The position numbers and the translations under genes were made by a program. Of a stretch of 64,000 bases of DNA, positions 53,501-64,000 are shown piece by piece. Source of the stretch: Paramecium sonneborni (lineage: Eukaryota; Ciliophora; Oligohymenophorea; Peniculida; Parameciidae); the NCBI GenBank assembly GCA_905182985.1, contig CAJJDN010000100.1:73533-137532 (forward strand), read 5' to 3'. How positions within the stretch are numbered: the first letter of the stretch is position 1; every line of letters begins with the position of its first letter. Below the pieces are notes generated by a model, which saw only the letters and a list, made by a program, of their open reading frames with translations, had not been told where the DNA came from and made no database searches.

Positions 53501-56500
53501 AATGATTCTTGAATAATGCTAATTATATCGAATATATTAACATCCAATTTATGATGAGCTTGCAACTATAAATCCTAAACTATTCCTTGAAATGACAAAT
53601 CCTATGAATTTAACTATTTCATCAGTAATTGTAGTTAATTAAGCTTTATATCAAACGTCAGAATTAAATAGTTATGTTGAATAGTATTATAAAAAATATT
53701 AAGAAAGAATCAAGTTAGAAGAATAAAAAAAGAAACAAACAAAAAAGAAAAAACCTGTAATAGAAGAAAATAGTGTTAGTTTAAATGAAAATGAAAATCA
53801 ATAAAAAGAAGATGACTAAATTTAATAATAAGAATTAGAAGATGTAGAAAATCTATAGTAATTATAAATGTAAGTAACTGAAGATGAGATAACTTTAGAA
53901 TAGGATTATCAATATAAAAATATGTAATAAAATATTGTTTATGCCTTCTACTTATTACTTTGTATCTAATAAGATTAATATAAAGAATGGTTAGTAAAGG
54001 AGTAATAATTAAAGGTTATTGTGGAAATGTATCAAGGTCTGTCAAAGATTGAATGGAAGATTAAATAGGAAAAGCCATTTGTAACTGAAAATAGTAAGAC
54101 TTTTTTATTGACATTATTAAATTAAGATTATCAATTTAAAGACTCTATTTATTTTATATAAATTTTAGAGATGGAGAATTCAAAAGAATTAGCTATTTTA
54201 AGAGGAATTATGTATATTTAATAAATTAATGAAATAATTAAAGGGTTTATTGATAGATTGAGTGAGGAGATAGCAACGATGAATAATTTTAAGAAAAATG
54301 TATTTCTTGTATTTGGAAAATAATAAATAACTTATGATGAGAGTGGTTTCACAATTCCACTTTAATATGAAGATAAATCCTTTTATTTATCTGAAGAAAA
54401 TATTGCTTAGGCTATTCCTTAGTTAAAAATAGCGAATTATTAAATGAATATTGATGTAGAATTAATACAATATCAAGAAATTTAAGAGGATTGGAAATAT
54501 TTTGATTTCAGTTCAATCAAAACAGTAGATTTTCATGAAATTATTATTAATTCCAAAGAAAATGTATTGGAAAAATGTTTATTTTTTAAAAATCTAATGG
54601 AAAAATAATTTGATAAAGTTGGTATATATTAAATAGATGATATATTTGCTCCTCATTAACATGAACAAATTAGATAAACTGAATTATAATCATATCAAAC
54701 TCAAATGTAACCTCCTTCCTTAATTCATTAAAGTCAAAGTTAAATTGGCTTAACTTAAGGAAATTCAATGTAAAGATAATCTACAATAAATTAATAATAA
54801 ATTATGAAAGAAGATTTTCAATTTATGTTTGAACTTTTACCTGATAACACCTATTAGGTTAGGTAATAAAAAAAATAGAAAAATTAAAAAGAATTAATAT
54901 TTGCTGAATTTTATCATTTTATTTAACCATAAGTGATTATTAATTTAATCAAACTATCTGAAGAAGAATTTATTTCTAATTATGATGGAACTTCTGTAAT
55001 TTCAATCATAATATAAGATTTTTATAGATACAATGAATATCTAAGTAATTTAATTGAATAAAAACAATCGTAAAATTGGAGATTAGATTTTCCATTCTAT
55101 ATCAAGAATTAACATTTCGTATTTTAAGATTAATTATTTTCTACTTATAATATTTAAATGGTTTTTACCAAATCGGTTGCATTTATAGAAAAAGTTAAAT
55201 AATTACTTAGTAGAAGTGAAGATCAAAGTAAATTAGTTTGGAGAATTAATACAATATCATTTCTTGAAGTTATTGTAAGTAGATTAGTTGAAATTTAATA
55301 AACAACTCATAAAATAATAAATATATATTCCATAATTGAGTAAGTATTTAATTGGGATACACTGATTATGATTTTGCACTAATTGCTTTACAACAATTTG
55401 ATAAAAGCATAATAAATTTTAAAAGTTATAAGGGGAGTTTATATTGAATTTAATGAATTATAAGGAATATAATTTATTTAAAGTGATTAAAAGAAAGGAT
55501 TGGATAAAATTTTTTAGTTTGGAAATACAACTTATCTTCTTTACAATCATATATTGATTATTAGATTAAATATTGGAATATTTAATGAAAAAGAACAGAA
55601 TATCTAATAAGATAAACCAATCACTTAAATTTAATAATGTAGCAAAAGTGTCTTTAAACCAGATCCAATAATATAGGAATATTTTCACAATATCATAAAT
55701 GAGTATGACTTTTATAACTAAATATTTAATCCAGAATAATTAGTTTAATTCTTATTCAATAAATTAGATATAGATAGAAATTTATTGAATTATTCAAATT
55801 AATTGAGTAAAACTCTTAATAAAACTATAACTTTATCTGTTGATCATTAATCTTTGGCATCAATTTTTTCAAATGAAATTTATAAGATTAGTCAAAACAA
55901 AAATAGTAAAAATAGACTCAAAGAAATGGAGTCAATATGGTACATTTTATTAAAATTAAACAAATATTTTAAAGAAGATTTATACAATTATCTACAAAGA
56001 TAATTAAAAGCTGAGAGATTTGATGATATGTTTAATATTAGATTATCATGTTTATTATCTGCTTTAAGACAAAATTAACCATTAATAAATATAATTATAT
56101 CAAATACGAGATAATTACAATTAAAACAAAAATCTAAAATCTTATAGAGATTATGTTAAGTGAGTCTAAAAAGCGATATAAAATTATCATATCATTTTGG
56201 ATTTTAAATAACTAAGAATTATTATGTAAATAATAGTAAATTAGGGGATGTATGCATGGTAGTATATTGTGAAAATTAGAAAAATAATTTAGTAGCGGGT
56301 TAATTGGTTTATAATTCTAAACCAGGACACTTTTTATTTTCTTAATTAGATTACATGAATTAATAACTCTTAACTCAAGAAAGGATAACAAGAAATCAAG
56401 CTCATTATTCTGGTTATACATATTCTCATCATGAACTTCTCTATGTGTAAATTGAAGATTTAATGTCAATAGTACTATTTTAACCAATATGGCCATCAGA

Positions 56501-59500
56501 TCCTGTATTTAATTAATCTATTTTAAATGTATTTTTTACTGATTAAGATGGCAATATATCAATAAATAATGAACCAAAATTTATGACTCTTATGAGTCAA
56601 ATTTAATGTGAATAAGATGAAACAAATAAATAAGTGATGCTTGATGATCTTTTTGGAAATGGTCTAGTCTCTTCATATAGTGATTTAAGTTTAACTTAAT
56701 TGACACCAATTTTTCCAGATTAAATTAATTTTGATTTTGTTGCTCAACATTAATTAAAAAAATAGTAATCTCTGGTTTAAGGATAAAATGTTTTTGTTCG
56801 TATAAATGAAGATAAATTTAAACTTGATTAAATTGAAATTACATCTGTAAGTATGGCTTGTCATTTTGAAACTAATTTAATAGCTTAATAATTATAGAAA
56901 AACTTTATTAAATTCCTTAATGAACATACAGAAATAGAAAATATATTTCTACATTTTGATGATTAAATGAATTAAAATCCAGAATATTATGTAGATTGTA
57001 TTCTAGTAGGTGGAACAATATTTGAAGCTTTTTAATTTGGTTATTAATAATTTAAAGATGGATACTCTTATCCTAAATTAAATAATTCATTATAGTATTT
57101 ATTTGAAATCTAATCAATTTAAACTATGAAAATTAATTTTATCAAAACATTTTTTTAAAAAGTTGAATTTATTTTTGAGAGAAGCTTTGGAAATTAAAAA
57201 TAATTAATTTAATATGAAAATGGTACAATAAAATGTTATACTTTAATTGATGATAAGGATAATGTATAGGTTCCAGATTCAGATTAAATTGCTTAATTTC
57301 TATTTAATTTAATTTTGAATTTTTAGGATAATAAGATGGACTCTTATTTTAGTGATGAAAATTTGCATATTGTTAAAGTTGGAGAGATTCAAATAGAAAG
57401 TATAAAAACTGTTGTTGATATAATCTTATTGCTAAAACAACTATTTAAATTATTAAGATTGATAAATGATAATATTATATTAAATGTGTCGATTTTAGCA
57501 TAGAAAGAAATCAAGACTTAATTTAAAAATACAATTTATTAATTTGTAGATGATGGATCTCATTTAATAATAAATTATGAAACATTTAGCGATTTTAATT
57601 TATGCGACTTCTTTTTAGATTATCTTAATAATAAATAATTTTACATAAATAATAGATATAATGATAAAATCAAATATGAAGGACCAGAATTGATTTTAAA
57701 ATAATTAGAGCTTAATCCTAAATAATTATTAAGTGGAATTGATGAAAATTCTTAAATTGAATTATTGGTCCTTAATATAGACAAAGGAAGATTGGTAGAT
57801 TTGAATATTCTTGATCCTGATTAATTTGATTAAGCATACTTTATTTTTAAAGTAGATGGAATTTATTAAAAATTGTAAGCTGTTAAATGTTGTACATATA
57901 AACCCTTGATAGGATATTTAAAATAATCTACATATGAATAAACTATTTGCAATCCTTTATTTGTATTGATATTAGATTTGGAATCTAATAAACAATTAGA
58001 ATAATAATTAAATAAAATAGAAGTTTCATATCTAAATGAGAAGAATACAAATTTATTAAATTTAATAAAAAAAGAAAAAAAGAAATAATAAATATAAGTT
58101 TCATATAGATTTATAGCCAATAGAACATTGTTGGTTGAGTTTATTAGTGATAAAATACTTACATTAAAATTAACTGTTCCTCAATAAAACAGAGTATCTA
58201 TGATTTAAGATTAAGTATAAAATTAAATAAGATTTGAATACACTACTTAAAACACATAAGATTTAAGTAAGACAACCCATGTAAAGGTAATTATAGAGGA
58301 TAGAGAAAAGTTAGTTTAATTAGAATAAGAGGAATAATTAGCTTTTGGAATTGGAGATGCAAAAATGATGAAAATATTATTAAAGAAGGCAACATAAAAA
58401 ATGGATGAGATATTATTTCATAAGTAATGTGAACCATTAATTCATTCTAAGGATTTATAATTAAGCAATACAATTAATATGTTAAGTAAGTAAGAACTTT
58501 TAGCAGCATCTAGAGCAGGATAAGAAAGAATTGATTATATAGAGTTTAAGGATAATTTGGGAAATAGAATAAATAATTTCTAATATAAAACTTTAGTTTA
58601 TGTTCATTCCTTATTCAATTAGATATAATACATACCAAAATAAGAACGAATAGGTTCTGGATTAAATTTAATTTGGATTCCAATTTTTAAAGGAGTATAT
58701 AAATTATATATAGATGATGTCAAAATTAAAGGTAGATTTGTTATATTAGCTAATAAACCTAATCTATAAGAAAGTGAAATTGAAATTCCTTAAGAATTAT
58801 AAACTATTCCATTTTATGAAGATATCCCATTTACTTTTTAAATAAGAGATTCATACTCTAATATTTATGGTGATATTGAGGAATAAATTTATTTGGATTG
58901 TAAATGTGAAATCAATTGTACTGAAGGTATTACAATATAAGTTAACTTTTCAAATTTAACAAAAAGTGGATCTATGAATGTAAAAGTTCATTTTACACCT
59001 GAGAGTGTTGAAGCACATGAAAAATAAACTGAAATTATTTTCTTAATTAACAAAGAAGTTAAAAAATGTAATATTATAATAATTTTATTATTATAGAAAA
59101 ACCAATCAAAATTTCAGGAGTCTGTTTAGAAAAAAGAAGAAAGAAATTTGAAACTGAATTAGATAAAAGTTTTAAAAGAACTGAATACTCTTTGGTTATT
59201 AGAAGATTGAATTTTTTAAAAGATTTATTAGATTTAGCAGATAAGAAAATGAATTATAAGTTTAATATTAAATTTTAGGATGAACCCGGAATTGATGCTG
59301 GAGGTCTTAAAAGAGAATTTTATGATATGATAGGCAATACTCTAAAAGATGATACATATAAATTCTTTTAGCCTGTTCAAGGTAATCTCTCTAAATATTT
59401 TCTACATAGTAATTTTAATAAAATAAAAAATAAAAAAGAATATGCTTTATTATTTGGAAAGGTATTTTTTTTATTTATACTAAATTAGTTAATTGCTAAT

Positions 59501-60297
59501 TCAATTGCAAATGGTTATTTAATTGGAATCGATATTATTAGCCCATTTTGGAAGGTTGTTTATGATGAAAAGATTGTTTTTGAAGATCTTATTTTAATTT
59601 GGGATAAATAAACATACTCCAACTATGCTAATCTAAGATAAATGAGTTCTGAATCATTTGAAGCACTCTATTTAGATTTTACTTATTAATTAGGTAATTC
59701 TACTATAGAATTAATTCCAAATGGATCTACAATGGCAGTTACTTCAAAAAATGTAAATGAATATTTAGACAAAACCGCTTAATACATTATTTATAAATAA
59801 TTTTAAGACATTTACAATTCATTTATTGAAGGATTTAAAACTGTTGTCGATTTAAAGGTATGTGTTATTTTTAATTATCTTTAGATTTTCTAAAAGTGGT
59901 TAAAACCCTCCGAAATATCATTATTAACATAAGGCTTACTTGAAATTAAACCAGATGTTATTTTACAAAAGATTTAATATTCAGGAGGAAAGGCTAATCA
60001 TAAATCTTATTTTGAGACTTTTGTAAATCAAGCAGATTCTCAAACTTTAAAGAACATGTTGAAATTCATTACTGGTATATTATTATATTAATTTTAGGTT
60101 CATCTGCTATACCATTTGATTAAAGTTCATATATAATATAAGTAGAATTCAAAAACAATTTGGATATTCGAAAATTACCTTTAGCCCATACTTGCTTTAA
60201 ATCTATTGAAATTCCATTGTATGCTAATTATGGATAAATGAAATAAAAATTAGATATTGCTTTTTCAATTGGATTGGAAGGATATGGGTTTGGTTGA
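47555..60297 (+). CDS. Giant HECT E3 ubiquitin ligase, about 4,194 aa
   Basis: Six introns (47904-47929, 48085-48110, 59068-59096, 59462-59488, 59858-59884, 60075-60097); the third exon runs 10,957 nt without a TGA. The N-terminus MGCCASAAN could be myristoylated and palmitoylated. A Gln-rich leader and helical region follow, with ankyrin-like patches (GKNLIHCLCLN, IPLVTYLDC). There is a long low-complexity Lys/Glu/Gln section around residue 2,050. The C-terminal HECT domain has DEPGIDAGGLKREFY, ANGYLIGID and a final LPLAHTCFKSIEIP. Cys4161, 33 residues before the end, is the thioester cysteine. It accepts ubiquitin from an E2 and passes it to substrates. The middle 3,000 residues match no domain I can name. 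Removing the introns leaves exactly 4,195 codons. HERC-type or UBR5/HUWE1-like classes are possible, but no RCC1 repeats are seen. Confidence 0.9.
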
Positions 60298-61441
60298 AAT
60301 TATTATAGATTGTGTCAATTTTATTAAAAAACAATTTTAATCAATTATCATATGATTCATTTAAATAGATTATAATCAAAAAGTTTAGAAGTTTATGCAT
60401 TTTAAGTTGTTAAAACATATCTTCTAAATCTTTTGGTATCTGTTCATTTTTCTAATGATATAGAAATTTCAAAGGCCTTGTGGATGTGAGATTAAATCTA
60501 AATTGAATTAAATCAATTATATTGATAATTGAATTGATACAATCTAAAATTAACTTTAAAGAACAATAAAAATGGGTTTTTTTATTTCTCATTATTAAAA
60601 GTGAACCAAAGATTTATTTTAGAAAATTTAATTAGATCCAAGAAGATACAATTAATATTTCTATTGATCAAAATTAGATTAAATTAATAATTGATTTTAA
60701 TTTTATAAGTTAAGTTTTATGCTTTATATATATTGAACCCAAAAATGCTAATATTTTTGTCATTTCTATTCTTTGAAGATTTTCCAAAATTTGCAAAGCA
60801 TTTATTACATCAAAATTTTGATTATATAAAATTGATTTTTGTAGCTAACATTAAAAAATTCAATAAAAGGAATATTAATTAAATAAATATGATTTGAGTC
60901 AAATCCTGGGACCATAGTGGTTAGACATAATTAAATTGTTTTTAGTAAGGTTAATTATTAATTTCAGTTTATCAAAAAATCCCCTCAAAAACAAAAAATA
61001 AATGAAAAGGAAATAATTTATCTAGACTTTTTATGAATGGTTAGTTCATTCTATATAATTTCTTTCTTATCTGAAAGGAATGAAGTTAAAAGATAATTTC
61101 TTAATTTAGATTATCCATGATTTCATAGATATTTCTTTTTTTGAATTAAAGTCAAAATGATTAAACTTAGCTTCTAATGTTACAAATGAATTCTTAATAT
61201 TTTGAATGAATAGCTTTGATGAAAATAAGTAAAGAGGAAATGAAAATATAGAATAGTTTCATGAAAAACCAAAAGAATTTATAAAAATAAATATTAGATA
61301 ATAATTGAAAATTTTCTGGAAATGAAAAAGATGATTAAAAAAATAATAGAAAGAGTTGAATCTAAGAAATTTGGCATATAAAGAAAAACAAAAATGAAAG
61401 GATAATAGTATGAGTAAATTTAATTTATGTATAATTGATAA
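60298..61441. other. Long convergent gap with an unassigned open frame
   Basis: 1,144 bp between the HECT and Myb genes. A plus-strand frame without TGA from about 60537 to 60898 reads as Leu/Ile/Phe-rich protein but has no ATG before about 60752 and no motif. It may be a relic of a gene, or chance. The remainder shows nothing. Confidence 0.35.
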
Positions 61442-62096
61442 TCACTAATCTTCAAATTAATTCTCTTTATCAGTTTAGTACATTGACTAGTTTACTATCA
61501 AATCATTGTAGTAATTGAAATTGATAGAAAATGATGGTAGGAAACCAAAATTGTTATAAAGGAGACTTCTATCTGATGTAATTGGTTATGGATAAAGAAT
61601 TTCTTCAGGGTATGTTGGTTAAAATAATGGAAAGTCTAATTAATGTTGAGATATAATAGGTTATGAATAGAAAGGATAGAAATGTTAGATTGGTTAGGTT
61701 GTTTGATTATCTTTTTTCTTTCTACCTGCTCCTTTTTATCTTTTCTTTACTTAATGAATGAATGGATTGAATTTTTGATGATGTGATCTAATTTGATAAA
61801 TTGATTATGTTATACCTACATTATGAAGGACTGCGACTTCCAATTATATCACTCATTTACTTGAATATTTTGTTACTTTTCTTTTAATCTTAAGATTCCA
61901 TAATTTCTTTATGTTATTATAGAAAGTCTAAATAAGTTTAATGCTCTTATTAGCTCCAATGTCCAGTGTTTTAAGTTGGATTGAGAATTTGTCTTTTTTT
62001 ATTTTTTCTACGAAGAGGAATAGTAGAAATTGGCTAGATAGGTTAGATAGCCACTTCTACTTATTCTTCTTCTTTTAATTGTTAACTCAAACTCAT
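61442..62096 (-). CDS. Myb/SANT-domain protein
   Basis: 208 aa, one 28-nt intron (61788-61815) inside the domain. Basic N-terminus (RRKNKKRQI), then a single SANT/Myb repeat: HWSQQEHQTYLDFL...FKQMSDIIGSRSPSQCRSHHQKF. The first Trp, the acidic residue after it, and the ending SQCRSHHQK(F/Y) match the SHAQKYF-type single Myb repeat, a DNA-binding helix-turn-helix. The C-terminal 95 residues are Pro, Gln, Phe and Tyr-rich, like an activation region. A probable transcription regulator. Its start lies 45 bp from the 3' end of adenosine kinase on the same strand. Confidence 0.82.
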
Positions 62097-62141
62097 TAAA
62101 ATATTTTTATATTTATTATTTATATGATAAATAATATCTTC

Positions 62142-63240
62142 TCACCAAGTCTTCTCTGGTACATATTTAGGAATTGTGCTTCCTTCATGTTAAATTGTTT
62201 ATGATGCTGAATAATTTCCAGCTTTTGCACATTTAACAAGATCTGGACCATTCAACAATTCAGCAATGAATCTAAATAATTTGAAATTAATTTAATACCC
62301 TCCACAAAATGAATCTCCTGCACTATTCGTATCTACAATCTTTGAAACATCAACCAACTAAACTTCAACTGTAATTACTTCATTTTTCTTTGCAATCAAA
62401 GTTGGTTTTTTACCTTAAGTACATACTACAACTCTTTCTCTTTATCCAAGTTTTTCATATCCAGCAATTTACTACATAACTTATGGAAGATCTCCTTCCA
62501 ATTTCAAATTCTTAGCAAATTGTTCAACTTCCTCTTCATTACCAAATAAATAATCAACATATGGCAATACAGCCAATATGTCATTGAATTTATCACTTAC
62601 TGCATTTACACTTGATAGAGTCAAACAAGTGTTTACTCCACTTTCTGATGCTATTTTATATATCCTCTTTGTGAGTTCTGCTCTTGGATATAAGAAATAA
62701 ACTTCACTAAATAATACTGTTGCTGTTTTAATATCATCAATATGTTAGTCAACATATTCATCAGACAAATGAGCTGCAGCACCAATTAATGGAACCAAAC
62801 ATCTAAAAGTAAGATTAATATCATAAATACCTATCCTTATTGCATAGTAACACTCCACATTTACCTGTAGGTTAATCTTATTCATCAAATAAAGTTGTCA
62901 CTCCATCTTTATTTGTCACCTCAATTAACATATTAGCAAACTTGTCTTTCTTTCCAACACAACCAATAAATTTGACTTGATCCTATCCTGCCTAAGCCAT
63001 CCATCTTGCCAATCTTATTGTATTAAGAGCAGATCCTAAAATTATATTTAATTTTTTACCTCCTGGAACATGAGAATGAGTTGGAATATTAATTAATTCC
63101 TCATATAAAGGTAAATGTTTCTCTTCTGCAAAATATGTGTTATTAAGTGTCAATCCATACTTCTCTAAGAATTCTCCTGGTACTTCTGCTTAAATATCTA
63201 ACAATGGGCTTCCTAAACCAATGATTTTTTTTGCTTCCAT
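62142..63240 (-). CDS. ADK: Adenosine kinase
   Basis: 339 aa, three introns (63036-63059, 24 nt; 62803-62830, 28 nt; 62272-62298, 27 nt). Adenosine kinase converts adenosine and ATP to AMP and ADP in purine salvage, essential in ciliates that cannot make purines. GLGSPLLDIQA is the N-terminal nucleoside-binding strand. HVPGGSALNTIR spans the first intron. The PfkB signature DTNSAGDSFCGG contains the catalytic Asp. The 24- and 27-nt introns are multiples of three with no in-frame TGA. Including them would still give a protein but would break the conserved GGSA and GGFI segments. The length matches the family (about 345). Confidence 0.95.
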
Positions 63241-63546
63241 TAATTATTTTATTTTACTAATACAATTCGCTATCATCATATATATATTCAATATTAAACA
63301 TAAATCATAACATAACATAAATCATTTAATTCTTCATTTATTTTTTTTATTTAAAATATTCCATTGTTTAACCACCACTCTATTAATCTTTCTATATTAT
63401 ACCTCTCATATCTAATTTTTTTTATAAAAAGTTCAAAACATCATATCAATTAAATTAAGCAATTCTCTTAATTTCTTCTTATTTTTTTATAAGGTTGAAT
63501 TTTCTTAAGAATATATTAATTACTCTACGATATATTTTAATCACAA
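63241..63546. other. Intergenic, nothing recognised
   Basis: 306 bp, AT-rich, between adenosine kinase and the small membrane protein. Confidence 0.5.
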
Positions 63547-63919
63547 TCATTTCAAAATCTTATAGAGTAACTATTTCTCACTCTCATCTTTCTCCTTACT
63601 GACAATATTCCAAGAAAATAGTGTTATTCCAAAAATTATTATAACAAGTAAAAATTCCCTTTAGAATATGCCTATTTTATGGCATGCCTTATAATCTACT
63701 TAAGGATATTTAATTTATTCATCATCTCCCAATTAATAATAACAAATCATCTTTTGTATTTGTCGACTCACTTAACATTATTTTATTTCATTCATTTAAA
63801 TTTAATTGCATTGATTACATTAATCATCTATCTCACATTCTATTAAATGATACTCCTGTATTGGATTTGTTAAGATGCTCTTATTTATTGATTTCTAAAT
63901 TTTACTTATTCTTCTTCAT
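63547..63919 (-). CDS. Small single-pass membrane protein, 114 aa
   Basis: One 28-nt intron (63878-63905) follows a five-codon first exon and gives one frame. Cys-rich polar N-terminal part with CEIDDQCNQCNQ and two later cysteines, then one hydrophobic helix (EFLLVIIIFGITLFSW) about 20 residues from the end and a charged tail. The helix could be a tail anchor. No family recognised. The short first exon makes the start somewhat uncertain. Confidence 0.6.
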
Positions 63920-64000
63920 TAAAACAATAGCAGAAGTAGATAAGAAATTATAAAGTTAATAATAACATCAAAAAATAAATATATTTTATTTGTAATTTTT

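Noticed and set aside
61410..61649. Plus-strand frame of 79 codons ending QC
   Set aside because: It lies antisense to the C-terminal exon of the Myb/SANT gene, which has a recognisable domain and correct splicing.

Overview
The window is macronuclear DNA of a ciliate, almost certainly Paramecium (P. tetraurelia or a close relative). TAA and TAG sit inside nearly every conserved protein where glutamine fits, and TGA is the only stop. I placed 63 introns. All but one are 20-31 nt, begin with GT (nearly always GTA) and end in AG. Base composition is very AT-rich and intergenic gaps are often under 100 bp. Read with the standard code, nearly every gene looks shattered. Read with the ciliate code and the short introns removed, 30 genes read through, and for each the coding length is a multiple of three and ends at a TGA. 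No tRNA, rRNA, transposon, CRISPR array or viral gene was recognised.

Layout. 1-3 kb: a WD40 gene inside an exact 1,124-bp tandem repeat joined by a single N, probably an unmerged contig overlap. 3.5-9 kb (minus strand): poly(ADP-ribose) glycohydrolase with a C-terminal membrane anchor, a sugar-type MFS transporter, and a Gln-rich orphan. 9-23.4 kb: a membrane hybrid histidine kinase, a TTLL3/8-type tubulin ligase, RPA1 with an in-frame 18-bp minisatellite, PEX11, then second copies of the MFS transporter and the histidine kinase in a different arrangement, and a pseudokinase. 23.4-28 kb: the axonemal DM10 protein EFHC1/Rib72, a small coiled-coil orphan, an N-myristoylation-type AGC kinase, and a small acidic protein. 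28-36 kb: two RING-H2 proteins, the gamete fusogen HAP2/GCS1, a basic orphan, and the PP1 inhibitor PPP1R11. 36-41 kb: a MAP3K-like kinase, GET3, a small membrane protein, and an orphan. 41-47 kb: a mitochondrial m-AAA protease and a CNBD potassium channel with a CCHC zinc knuckle. 47.5-60.3 kb: a HECT ubiquitin ligase of about 4,194 residues with one 10,957-nt exon. 60-64 kb: a Myb/SANT protein, adenosine kinase, and a small membrane protein.

The genes are mostly unrelated housekeeping, ciliary, signalling and sexual-reproduction genes packed head to head or tail to tail, as usual for this genome. The one apparent gene partnership is the MFS transporter plus hybrid histidine kinase pair, present twice within 16 kb. 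Membrane-protein biogenesis (GET3, a tail-anchored PARG), ubiquitin ligation (one HECT, two RING) and kinase signalling (AGC, MAP3K-like, pseudokinase, two histidine kinases) also recur. All coordinates, introns and translations were worked out by eye. Family names rest on remembered motif patterns, with no database search.
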